Shown: positions 53,281 to 64,000 of the stretch, piece by piece | How the letters are laid out: every line of letters begins with the position of its first letter | How positions within the stretch are numbered: the first letter of the stretch is position 1 | The notes under the pieces: model-generated | Databases searched by the model: none | Seen by the model: only the letters and a program-made list of their open reading frames with translations | What the model was told of the DNA's origin: nothing | Made by a program: the position numbers and the translations under genes | NCBI RefSeq assembly: GCF_028769735.1 | Contig: NC_088176.1 | Coordinates: 20,831,501 to 20,895,500, forward strand | Source: Zonotrichia leucophrys gambelii | Taxonomy: Eukaryota; Chordata; Aves; Passeriformes; Passerellidae | Direction of reading: 5' to 3' | DNA length: 64,000 nucleotides

Positions 53281-54939
53281 CTTTTTTTTATTAAGCTACA
53301 TGAAGCTACAGTATTTTAGGATCCATTTATACTTTCTTTGTTTTTCTGATTTATGATGGTACTTCCTGTCATCATCATAATAATGATTCTGTAATCTACA
53401 GGTTTACAATATCATATTTTGAAATCAGCATTTTTTTAAAATATCACTTTTTTATTTACACTCAGTACCTGAAATCTATTAAATGTTGAAGACATGAAAT
53501 TATTTGATCAAGGTTAGCATATTGGGTAAAATTAACATAAGTTATGAATGTTGATCATCACAGCCAGGGTTCATTTTACACTGAATACTTACTAGACCAA
53601 GAATAAAAGTAAGGTATAAAGTCCAACTTGCTTTTTGTTCTACTTGGGATCTTTTGGAGATTTTGAAAGCTGTAAGTAGCTTTTATATATTAATTTTACC
53701 TTTTTTCAATAGATAGTCCCCTGAAATTTTAATTTTTCCTCTCACAGAACAGATTAATTTTTCCTAGCATGGAATGGATTATTTAAAATTGGAATCTCAC
53801 AGTATCATAATATTAAAAAAAAGCCATTCTTCAGTAACATGTTCAACATCAAATCAGTGGCTATTAATATATATTTAAAGTGAATGCTTTCAATGAGATC
53901 TAAATCAGATGATAGTAAAATGTATATCAGTTTCAAAATAATACTGATTATATATCTTAGCAGACTGCTGATCTGGATGTGTTAATTTTCTGATTCTCTG
54001 CCGTACTGCAGTTACAGTTAGTAGTCTATTTTATTTTGATCTTTCTAATGAATCATACAACACCTTTTGGAAAAGTGAGTGCTGGAATACTTCCATCTAG
54101 AAGTCTTTGCCAAATGTAGTATTATTATTATAAAGTAGGTGTAACTTCCTTTGCCAATCATATGAGCTATGATAGCAGAATGGAATGCCAAGAGCTGGCA
54201 GCTGTTTGTTCTTTTATTCACTCTCTTTGATATTCCTTGCTTAGTCATTAGTACTTCCACAAACATTTAGCAGGTTAATGTGTCAGCTACATATCAGCTA
54301 TGGAAGTATTCCTGGCAGTCTTTCAAAGAAACTTTTCTTTTGTGGCTGAAACAATCCAGTCTTCTATTCAGTGTGTTAAAAATAACTTGAATTTAGATTA
54401 TACAAACTGTAGCTGTAAAACTGAACATGGATATCACAGTTTTTATGAAGTATTTAAAAATCTATTAGGTACAATTTATTCTGAAAACTTAAATGTAAGA
54501 AATCTAAACACAGTTTTTCACCTGATATATAACTTTGTTTTACTCTCATCAGTGTTTCAGATTAAAGAAATAATAAATGGACAAAATGACAGCATAAATT
54601 GCAGTTAAAAAAAAAGGTAGAGTTGCAGGTAAGCTTCCATTAGCCAAATTAAATTCACTGTCAAACTCTTAAATCTAATTAATTTTGTGTCTAGAGTGTT
54701 ATGACATCTAAATCTACTCAGACTTCTCTTCATATGTTAAACTACTGCAGCTTCTTCCGTGCCAGTTACAGTTGTACGTTTTTCTCAAGATCTTATTCTG
54801 TTTGTGTGTTGCACTTGAGGTTTGTTTCTCAGAGCTGCAAATCCACCCACAAGAATATATTGTCATTTTTGTCCCATCATATGATTTTTTTCCTATTTTT
54901 TAAAGTTACAAGCTGTGTTTTCTTAATACATTCAAAGTT

Positions 54940-55390
54940 CATAGAATGCAGAATATCCCAAATTGAAAGGATCCACAAGGATCATCAAAGTCCAGCTCCT
55001 CACCCTGCACAGAACACCCCTAAGAGTCACACCCTGTGCCTGAGAGCATTGTCCAAATACTTTCTGAACTCTGTCAGGCTGGTGCTGTCACCACTTCCCC
55101 GGGGAGCTGTTCCAGTACCTGATCACCCTCCAGGTGAAGCTTTTTCTCATATCTAACCCAAACCTCCCCTGACAACTTCAGGCCGTTCTCTTGGGTCCCG
55201 TCACTGTCACCCCAGAGCAGAGATCAGTGTCTGCCCATTCTCTTCCTCTCAGAGGAAGCTGTAACTGCAGTGGGGTCTGTCCTCAGTCTGCCCTTGTCCA
55301 GGCTGAACAGACCAAGGGACCTCAGCTGCTCCTCATGTGGCTTCACCTCACTGTCTTCATAGCCCCTCTTTAGACACTCTCTAATGCCTT
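54940..55390 (-). mobile_element. CR1 LINE 3' fragment, antisense
   Basis: Read on the plus strand it begins with CATAGAATGCAGAATATCCC and AAAGGATCCACAAGGATCATC. It continues with TGCCTGAGAGCATTGTCCAAA and CAGGCTGAACAGACCAAGGGACC in interrupted form, and ends with CTTTAGACACTCTCTAATGCC. This is the reverse complement of the avian CR1 3' region in full order. Identity to the remembered pattern is high, so it is among the younger insertions here. The apparent plus-strand frames at 54701-55373 are produced by this element. Confidence 0.93.
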
Positions 55391-56625
55391 AAACTTAAGC
55401 TATTGTATCTAAATAGCTTGAAGTTAAGATAAAATTCTTGCTTTTCAGCATTTCTCTGTATGGCTCTCAAATGAAAGAGTTAAGCTGTTTAGAATAAGGA
55501 AACAGAAGTAGTTCCCAGCAGTTACAAGGACTATCCCCCACTTACAGCTCTTCTCTTCTGTGAATCAATAGCTCGGGATCTGAAGCACAGAGCTCTTCTG
55601 TCTTAGAGCTGGGAAGTGCAGTTTCTTACCAAAGCACCTTCCCACTAGCCAGCAGACTCTATACAGTGTATTGGAAAGAGTTTGTTGTCACTGTGATGAA
55701 CATGCTTAACTTCCATTAACATTAATGGGAGCTATGCCAGAATGTCAAGAGAAGAATCACTTCCCAGTGCAGTAAAGGAATTAATGAAGCTGTGTTTGGT
55801 TCATTGGTTACTGAAATGTGATCATTAGACTCAAAGGAAAAAAAAAACCTGTTAGGGTGATAGACTAGTTTACTTTGTACTGTGCTGAAACCTCTTGATT
55901 TGCCAAGGCAGAGCTATTAGAAGATTAGTTAAATTTGGGTATTTGCTGTACAAGTATGGTGAATGTATAGTGTGACAAAAGTACTGGTTAATGATTTCCT
56001 GAGATGTAAAAGGAGCATATTTTATTTGTGCAATTAAATAAGCTGAGATGAGACTTTTTTTGAAAGTTGCTTATAAAGAAAAATTGGACTTGTTTTTGCT
56101 AGGCATTTTGACATCTAACATGCTTGTAGTAACTGCATGAAGAATTGCTCACAGAAATAGTTAGGGAACTGTAATTCAGAGAACCACTGAGGTATGTATT
56201 CAAACCCCTTCTGCTGCTCCATTTGGTATTAATAGTGTTGTGCTTGGTTTTTCCCTATTCTTTGTATGTTGAGTCAGATAGTTACAGGTAGTTGGAGATC
56301 TTGTTTTCTTGTTTGTCTCTATATTAAGCCCCACTGTCAAACACAAACTAATCCAGTTATTTTGGCTGTTCTGGAAATTCTGTAACCTGTTCTCTCTGCC
56401 ATGCATCTGTTACTTCAAATAATATCTCAAGATAAATATGAATGCCTTCTTGAGTGCAGCATGATCTGAAACAAAAAATGGATTCATAGATAGACTAGCT
56501 TGAATTTTTTTCTGTCCTCAATAGGTAGTAACACCCTGCAGTTTGTGTTGAAGATAAACCATAGCTTCTGTTGGTGTTTGTGTAGAAGGGTTCACTGAGT
56601 GATCCAGATCTCAGAGTGCGTATTT

Positions 56626-56840
56626 AGAATCACAGAATCATTAAGGTTGAAAAAGACCTCCAGACTGAGTCCAACCCTTGGCCAAACACCACCACCACAA
56701 CTAAACCATAGCTCTAATTGCCACGTTGTTGCTTGACTGCTTCCTGGGATGGGGACTCTACTACTTCCCTAGGCAGCCCATTCCAGTGCTTAAGAAACCT
56801 TTCAGTGAAAAAATTATTCTGGATGTTCAACCTGAAGTCA
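56626..56840 (-). mobile_element. CR1 LINE 3' end, antisense, short
   Basis: The sequence starts AGAATCACAGAATCATTAAG and GTTGAAAAAGACCTCC. It continues with GAGTCCAACCC, CCAAACACCACCACCACAAC and TAAACCATAGCTC, then GGGATGGGGACTCTACTACT and CTAGGCAGCCCATTCCAGTG. This is the textbook reverse-complemented CR1 3' terminus of birds. It fades out after TTCTGGATGTTCAACCTGAA, giving a 5'-truncated copy of about 215 bp. Confidence 0.92.
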
Positions 56841-58044
56841 TTTTGTTTTGCAAATACTAGGTGCAATTCCATCTTTACTATGCCTTGTGGTAGATATTGT
56901 CTTCAGAGCACAATAAATAGCACATCTAATACTATTTGTATGTAGAGTATTTATTGCTTGGTTTAGGTGAATATTTTAGTTTTGAATATGCAGAATCTCT
57001 TTTCTTTTTGGTATGAAACAGTATAATAAATGTTTAAGTACTTTATTATCTACCATCTTTTCTGAACCAAATTTTAGGCTTTCACTGGAGTTTGGTACAT
57101 AACACAGGAATGGAAAATTGCTTTATAATGACTTCCCAGTGCTCATTTTTCATTTAAATTTCTAGGGGATGCTGAAGATTTTCTTTGTCTTAATGAAAGC
57201 AGAACAGTTTTATATGCATGCCTGGGAACAATTTATTGTGATTGACTGAACAAATTTTATCCATGTAATGGTAACAATAGCTTGGTTCTCTTCCAGGTAC
57301 ATTTGTCTCATTAGTACAGTTCAAGGAGACCTTGTCTTGGAATAATAGGTTGTTCAAGGTAGAACAATTTGCAATTGTTTTGCAAGTAGCTGTGATAGGA
57401 AGTTTTGAGGTGGCATACTCTCCTCGACAGAAAAACAGAATTTTTACAGGGGAAATCAGTTAAGTCAGCATGGTCTTCTGGTGATGCAATTGTGAGTAAG
57501 AAGTAATCCCCTGCTATAACGAGGTGACTGTACAATAGCTGTGAAATACAATAAAGAAGGTACATCTTGAGATGTATTTATGCTGTTAAAGTGACAAAAT
57601 ATTGAATGACTGTATAATGCTCAGCCATATGTGCTGTAGTTATAACTGCTTCTTTATTTTAAGGTAGTTTGCATCTTAGCAAAACTCAGGATTTTTCTCT
57701 TAGAAATTTCACATGGAGAGTTAGAGTCTGAATTCCATAAATCAGCTGATTTCTTCATACTGGATAGAGGTTACTAATGCTTTCTCAGTGGGATCCATCA
57801 CTGCACACTGCCAGTTGTGGCAATTCATTGATATGCTGTAGAATTCTGCCTGAAATGTCTTTTCTCACTTTCAGTTCTTTCTCAGCGTACAGGACTGCAA
57901 TCTGCTAATTCTAAATGTGCTATCTGCAAACTGGCTTGATGTAGACAGATTAGTAACAATTTAAGAGGATTTCTGTATTTGTTTTTGTTTTTAAGGAGTC
58001 CAAAGCACTTTTGCAGAAAGCTTAGACTTCTGTATCCGTGTTGA

Positions 58045-58110
58045 GGTTTGTTTTGGTTTTTGCTAGGTTGGTTTGGTTTTTTGCTGGAGGCTTGGTTTGG
58101 TTTTGTTATT
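58045..58110 (+). repeat. GGTTT-rich low-complexity tract
   Basis: TTTGTTTTGGTTTTTG and GGTTGGTTTGGTTTTTTG units recur with TTGGTTTGGTTTTG after a short interruption. This is imperfect G/T-rich text; similar GGTTTGG runs occur near 9690-9735. Confidence 0.75.
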
Positions 58111-58430
58111 CTGAGGAGGGGAAGTAGAAGATTAGCTTTTTGTAACACAGGGAGTTGTCTAGATGTGTGTGATGTCTGTCAGGGTAAAAAGGATTTTTGC
58201 AGCTCCCTGCTTTGGTATCTTCTGCATGTGCAGCCTACAGTACTGACAGAGTTGTTGTCTTTTTAAAGCCTCATTCTGAAACAGTCCAAGATTTGTCATA
58301 TCTCTAGCTCTCATTTTTTAACATTGCTATCTTTTCTTCTGGCTTGAGCAATTTTTAAAATGGATAATGGATTAGCAAGGAAATTGGATACAATTTCTTG
58401 ACATAAGAATTCTTCTTTTGGCTTTTAGCA

Positions 58431-58460
58431 GAGGAAAGAAAGAAAAAAAGAAAGAAAAAG
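58431..58460 (+). repeat. GAAA-type purine microsatellite
   Basis: GAGGAAAGAAAGAAAAAAAG is followed by AAAGAAAAAG. This is an imperfect (GAAA)n tract. Confidence 0.9.
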
Positions 58461-58984
58461 TTGACATGATTAATGCTATAAGTCATTTAATTGCAGGAAT
58501 GACTGCAACAGCATTGTTTTCCTACATTTGTCATCCTAACCTTTCCAAAATGTTAAAATACTGGGTTAGACTGGGATTTTAACAGATAAAATTTGGAAAA
58601 ATCAAGTGTTTATTTTGGCTCACATTAAAAGTTCTAGAAGACAGTGTGCTGAGGCTGGAGCTGAGTTGTTGAGAGACAAGTCATCAAAAATACTGTTTGA
58701 AAGGGTGAGCCTTTAGTATCACTAAATCAAGAAGGAATCTTCACTTTGGCAGTTAATTCTGCTGTTTGAGGAAGCAAGCTGAGTTAATAAATCTGGATTT
58801 AGACACAGCAGGCTTGACACAGTCTCTCCAAAAAGATTAGCTATAAGCTAATTGTTTCCTTTGTAACTCTGTTTGGGAGTGGTGGTGGAATAGGAGCAGC
58901 TATTAAAGATATCAACTTGAACTAGCTGAATTTGGATTCATTTCTAATTTACCCTGTGGAGGGATAGAACGCAAGAAAATAGTG

Positions 58985-59290
58985 AAGGCAGTCTCACACC
59001 TGAGGAGTTGCAGCTGTACCAATCACCAAAGATTAGGAGCAGCCCTGCCCTTAATAGGCCACAGCTGTGTCCAGTAAGAAGACGAGTGCTACAGAAGGGT
59101 GGGTTGGCTGGGTGAGGAGAGGGCTGGAGGTTTTTGGTTGTGCTGTGAAGAAGGAGTCAGTGCTGTGAGGAGCTGTCCATGAGAAGTCACCAAGAAGGTA
59201 TTGAACTTTTGCAATAAGATGACAATATTACCCTTTGAAGGAGGATATGGTTTAGTATTTGCCATGTGTTTGTCCATGGTAGGATCAAGT
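58985..59290 (+). mobile_element. Probable interspersed repeat, unclassified (possibly a solo-LTR-like element)
   Basis: A roughly 300-bp GC-richer block is set sharply into AT-rich intron. It contains CTGCCCTTAATAGGCCACAG, then CTGTGTCCAGTAAGAAGACG, GGGTGGGTTGGCTGGGTGAG, AGGAGCTGTCCATGAGAAGT and GAAGGAGGATATGG. The layout (GC-rich body, a decayed TATA-like GCTACAGAAG before G-rich text, then CTGTGAGGAGCTGTCC) recalls avian LTRs. I could not define terminal TG/CA ends or a target-site duplication, and I cannot name a family. Another possibility is a non-autonomous DNA element or a conserved non-coding element. Confidence 0.4.
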
Positions 59291-59652
59291 GATCATTTTA
59301 GATCAAGACTTGTTAAGTAGTTCGTAGAAATAAAATTAGGAAATCCTTGTCTGCTCTCTGAATTTATTTGTATTGCAAAAATCTAGTGGATGTCCATTTC
59401 CAGGAAACAATTGGAAAGGTCTGGAAATGAAGACTTTTCATACCATGTTGCATTTCATCACCAGAAATATTCGACTTAGTAATCTAAATTGAAATGTAAA
59501 TAGTTGTCAGGCCCTCTGAGAAGTTGGTAATGGTGGTCATGCTCCTCTGAAATTTCATTTAATTTGAAAACCAATACGTAACAGATTTTAGTCTCACAAA
59601 AATCAGTCCTTTTGTGACATCTGTGTTTGTTGTTCTGGAAAATATATACAAA

Positions 59653-59692
59653 TATACTTCCTTTTGCCTTAAAAAAGGCAAAAGGACGTATA
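59653..59692. repeat. Hairpin-forming inverted repeat (12 + 5 bp arms, 4-base loop)
   Basis: TCCTTTTGCCTT (59659-59670) pairs exactly with AAGGCAAAAGGA (59675-59686) around AAAA. After one mismatch, TATAC (59653-59657) pairs with GTATA (59688-59692). The total stem of about 18 positions is shorter than a normal pre-miRNA hairpin. It may be a MITE remnant or a chance structure. Confidence 0.85.
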
Positions 59693-60796
59693 AATAATAA
59701 TTTTAGAAATAGAAGCCATGGTGGTGATAGTGACTAGTCCCGTGTCAGATGATGTGATGAGGTGACAATACAAAATCCATACCTTCTCCCTGGAGAGTGA
59801 GGTGCTAGAGAGGGAACCCATCCTGGTGGTCTCATCCCATCTATGCATAGGGCACTGCTGTACACTCGGATGTGTTAAAAGAAACTGTGAGTATAGGAGT
59901 GCTCTTTATAAACCTGGGTATCTGCTGTCACTGGCCACTGCTGCTACTGGCCAGTCATGGGTGGCTTTTAGATTTCAGTAACAATTGTCCAGTCCTTCTA
60001 GACTGCCTCAAAAGAAGAGTAATCTCATTGTTGTATTATCCCCAGTTGTTTTTACTAATATGGCATTTTTCAGAGTGTGGGTTTAGTCATGTTACTGAAG
60101 GGACGAATGTTGTTAAAATAATGGATCTGCAGAAATAATTTTTGTTAATATCTGGGTGATCTCTAACTTAATTTCAACTTGTTCTTTTCTATATTAAATT
60201 ATTTTGATTTAGTTAAAGTAGCTTTTGTACCTCAACTGGTAAAAAGAAATGTGTTTGTATTTTCTTAGGAATAAAAAGTGGTGATGCTGCCTTTGAAATC
60301 ATATGTATAGGGAGAACTTTCATACCAGCATTTGGCATTGATCTGGTCTACTTGGTTTCAGATTGCTTTATGGTTACTAATTAATGTCCTCACAGCCGAC
60401 TAATGCAGCAATATCTTTCCATCCTGAGAACTTAATTTTGAGTGGTAGTACACTGTGTAAAACAACTAACAATTTACCAACAGAATTAAGATAACAGGAC
60501 CAAATTCTCTTTTAATGCATACTGGAGTAATCCCATTGATATCAATCACATTGCATTCAAATAAGTATGAGCAGAAAATGGGCTTTTAGGTTAAAAGCAT
60601 CTGAAATGGATAGGGATTTGATTTGCAAAATTAAAAATAGGGACTAATGAGTTCACCTTTTGTATAATAACTTGTTAGCTTTTGCATAAAAGAAACAATT
60701 TTATAGTCATTATAGCTAGTATATATAACTATTGAAACTTGTCCTTATCTTACAGTTGATTTATTGACAGATTCTCCCCTTAATGAAGTTTAGATC

Positions 60797-60822
60797 TTTT
60801 TTTTGTTGTTGTTGCTGTTGAG
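60797..60822 (+). repeat. T-run and GTT trinucleotide repeat
   Basis: TTTTTTTT is followed by GTTGTTGTTGCTGTTG. This is a short trinucleotide microsatellite. Confidence 0.85.
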
Positions 60823-63800
60823 TCATATCTTCTAATGCATTAGCATTGTTATGTACAGAGGCTGCCTGAAGCTACTTTGGTGCTTCTGTTTTAAGAAGCA
60901 TTTCTGAATCTTGCATGATGTATTTTAAAAAAAGCAAATTTGCATTTTATGTCAGGTTATCATTTTGACAGCCTTCTAATCTACTGTGTTCCTCAGAAGT
61001 GAATAAATAGATAGAATTACAAGTTGTTATTGATGGGAAATAATTTAATGATGTAATTACTATTAATATAGCAGCTAGAAATAATGATAAGATAAAAAAT
61101 CTCAAGAAGGAAACCTTTAAATGATGTTGCATTTTTTGTCTTTCTGAAAGGGAGGTATCTCAAGATACTTACAGTCCAAAATACCTTGATTTTAGTTTTC
61201 CATGGATGTTAAGTTAAATACAATTATACTTATGAACTTCCAATAGAATAGATTTTGTGCTGTACAGAAAATGATACAAAATACCAGAGTAATGAAAGTT
61301 AATTATTGATCCAAATTAATGAACACATGCACTGTTAGAGTTTCACATGAAGTCCATGCTGTTGTCTGTGCTGGATGTTGAGGGTTTGCAATTAGCATGC
61401 CCTGCAGCCAGTGCAAGCAGGATATGGGGATATGGGGCTGTTGCCTTACCTGGTGCTGCTGAAAGCACCAATGTCCCCGAACAGAAAAAACAACAGTTTG
61501 CTGAATGACATTATTGCTTAGACTGTTCTTTATCTTCTTCTATAAAGCATATCTAAAAATATTTCTTTAAAAAGTAAATGGACTATTATATGTGCTCAGA
61601 TGAAGATATTTTATGACAGATTTATTATAAAATCAGGTTTACCAAATTTCTTGTATTACTAATGCATCAGCTGAGGATTTCTGTCTTGTTCAATAGCATT
61701 GATTGTCCTCTATGTCACACCAAATTTTGGCCACAAGATTTTTCAATTTTCTATTATTTTTTTTATAACAGTTATTGCCTGTGATACTTGTAGAAGCTAC
61801 TCTAGTCCTACAGTATGTTTTGGGAAACAGTACCTGCTGCAAATATTTCTGAATCTGTCTTTTGGGGGAGGAATGGTTTTGGTTTAGTTTTGTTTTTTCT
61901 TGTGTGGCAGCCCTTCCAACTCTTGCCTTTTGAAATTAAGTTGTGAATCCACATTTCACCCTTATAGTACAATCCTCATCAATAGCATGCATTCCAAAAT
62001 ACATATAACCCCCTTGGTCCCCAAAAAAATTTCAAAATCTGTGAATTTGAGGGATAGAAACAAACACCTTTTTAGAGCTGCTGTTTTTGCCTATAGTTAA
62101 AGGATCAGTTGCCAGTAGTATTGTAAGGCATCCGTGTAACACTGGACTAACTGAGATCCCAAGTGGCCAGGGCTTTCCAGATTCTCAGAGGAAATTGGAA
62201 AAGGAAGTTGTTAACTTCAAAATAGACCTGCCTCAAATAATATGATCTGGATCAGGAATGTACAGTTGCTAGCAAAGCATCTTCTCAATGTTTGGTGTAT
62301 GTATTTCTCCTTTCTTGTTGATTTGGGTTTTCCTGTAGTATGAAAGATAAGGTGAAGTTCATCAGGTATGACCCTGTGTGATTTTTCTTAAGCCAATGGC
62401 CAAGAAGTTGGCTCTCTTTTTTAAAATCAAAATCAGCATTTTAGTAAATGTAAGCTTTCCATTGCCTTCCACTCCTGCCAGATTGGGTCTTGGAGTTCAG
62501 TGCTGAGGTGGAGCTGATCGTGGGAGTAAAGTGTCAAGTGCCTTAGCAGGGATTGAATTCAGGAAAAAAACAAATTTAAGAGCAATTTGCAGTTCTTTTT
62601 CAAAAGTACACAGGAGTTGGCAACTAAATTATCTGTTCTGTGAAAATTATTTCAACTTACTGGAGTGTTTGAGCTATGTGCCAAGAAATCCAGGTAGTGT
62701 CAAGCGCTGCTTTCAACTGCAAATAATTATATGTGACTTCTGTAATACATTTAGTTAAAATAATTTTTTTAAAAAATTAGATTTGTTACAATGAAATATA
62801 AAAATTACCATGAGGGAAGAAATATGTCTGTTTAAAATAAATCTATTTTGCTATTTTTTAATGTACCTTGGGAATCAGAATGGGATGTCTTTTAGTTTGT
62901 GGCAAATAGAAACTCTCCTAAATTAAATTGGTAAAAGCATTGGTTGTACTGCCACAGCAAATCTAAAGACATTATGGACAAAACTTGCAAAAAGAGATTC
63001 TTGTGATTGGAACAGATAAAATACAGTATTTATATGCTTAAGAAATAGTAAAAATAAGTTACTGGTGACTAGAATAAAGCCCCATCTATTTATGTGAATG
63101 GCTAACATAAACTGCAGTGGAGGAGCCACATGCCATGTCTCCCCTAAGTGACTGCAGAAGAATCTGACAGAAGGGCTTGAAGAAGTTCTCTGCACTGGGC
63201 TACAAAATTTCCATGTCATTTCTCCTGTTGACATTTGTGCAGAATTCCCAATGTTACTGTAGCAGAGACAATAAGAAAAGAGTCACGCAGCTTTATATCC
63301 TGTCTTGATTTTGTATCTGGCTGGTACCAGAATAAAAAGCTGTTAGAAATGTGAAAGTGCATTCTTTTTCCAAAGTTTCTTGTTTTTTTCTGAACTATTA
63401 AAGATACCTCTGTTTGTACATGTTGCAGTCAACTTAATGGATTTGCTTCAATAACAAAACATTCTAATTTTGAGGGAGTACTTCCCATTGGGAATACTAT
63501 GGCAGTTTTATTATTTTTGAGAGCATGTATGAGTTCTCCAAAGCATTGTTCATGTGCACACTGTGGACCAGTATTCCCCTGGAATCTCAGCTTGGGCTGT
63601 TCCAGTCACAGATTTGGTGGACACAGAGTATTTGCAGCTAAATGTAGTTGCAAGTCACACATGAGGAATCCAAAGGCTTTTCTGCGATTTGCCTGTCCTG
63701 AGGCAGTAATTTTTCAGGTGATTCAAATTTTTCTTTCTTAGAAGAGGGATCATTCCTTAAGAATGTTGAACTTTGGAGGGAGAGCATTTCCATGTGGAAC

Positions 63801-64000
63801 TGTGGATGAAGGATCAACAATTAGGAGAGGCCAATCCTGAAATTCTAATTCCTAGAAGGATTGACTCAAAGCCTAATATCACCTTTCCAATGTTTTGACT
63901 TGGTCTTTCAGAGGGCTCGTAGTCCAGTAAGAGAAAACCTTGAAGTTAGAGGGAAGACACCCTATTTTAATCTTTTTTAAAAAAACTTTTCTCCTATTCT

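Larger units (their letters stand above)
59300..64000 (+). other. ADK: ADK downstream intron, right-hand segment
   Basis: This AT-rich intronic sequence runs to the right edge. It holds a hairpin-forming inverted repeat (59653-59692), a GTT-rich run (60797-60822) and an 8-bp tandem pair GATATGGG (61421-61436). The longest frame, 103 codons on the minus strand at 62923-63234, matches no protein I recognise. No exon with a convincing acceptor, frame and donor was found. Confidence 0.65.

Noticed and set aside
54300..54608. Plus-strand frame of 102 codons starting with ATG.
   Set aside because: AT-rich with no recognisable motif, no splice or promoter context and no neighbours. It is within expectation for chance in 64 kb of AT-rich sequence.
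54701..55156. Longest plus-strand open frame in the window (151 codons).
   Set aside because: Its second half is the antisense CR1 at 54940-55390 and its first half is low-complexity AT-rich sequence. There is no protein similarity.
62923..63234. Minus-strand frame of 103 codons.
   Set aside because: No domain, signal or family resemblance, so it is taken as a chance frame.

Overview
The window is vertebrate genomic DNA, almost certainly from a bird. It is AT-rich, single-copy intronic sequence with low repeat density. The recognisable interspersed repeats are CR1 non-LTR retrotransposon fragments, including typical avian 3' tails ending in ATTCTRTG-like repeats. There are no dense ORFs, operons, ribosome binding sites or CRISPR arrays. 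Nothing suggests a prokaryote, plasmid or free virus.

Only one protein-coding segment can be defended: a 79-bp internal exon at 25094-25172 (+). It encodes 26 residues of adenosine kinase (ADK), including the HAGGSTQNS substrate-binding loop, and is flanked by a good 3' splice site and a GT donor. The rest reads as the two flanking ADK introns, at least 25.1 kb upstream and at least 38.8 kb downstream. Both run off the window, and no other ADK exon was found by eye. The short open frames elsewhere look like chance frames or lie over CR1 fragments.

Layout: 1-14.0 kb is AT-rich intron with short tandem and palindromic motifs. 14.0-14.5 kb is a CR1 (+) with an internal deletion. 14.5-25.1 kb is intron with a poly(A) tract at 18.68 kb, a GC-richer block at 19.75 kb and a TAATTA cluster at 20.35 kb. 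The ADK exon follows, then an old CR1 tail at 25.5 kb. 27.0-29.3 kb is a strand-asymmetric purine-rich block. 34.1-34.24 kb holds a short motif cluster: a possible ancient LINE/SINE tail, a triplicated 18-mer and an AP-1 palindrome. 42.4 kb carries a 63-bp tandem duplication and 42.9-43.4 kb a CR1 (+). 53.1-56.8 kb holds three CR1-type fragments, all on the minus strand, one with a readable reverse-transcriptase motif. 59.0-59.3 kb holds a probable but unidentified interspersed repeat. The remainder to 64 kb is intron.

I looked for an undescribed biological system and did not find one I can support. The most useful leads are the purine-rich block, the unclassified repeat near 59 kb, the 34.1-kb motif cluster and the candidate regulatory AT-rich clusters. 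All need alignment or functional data that I cannot run.
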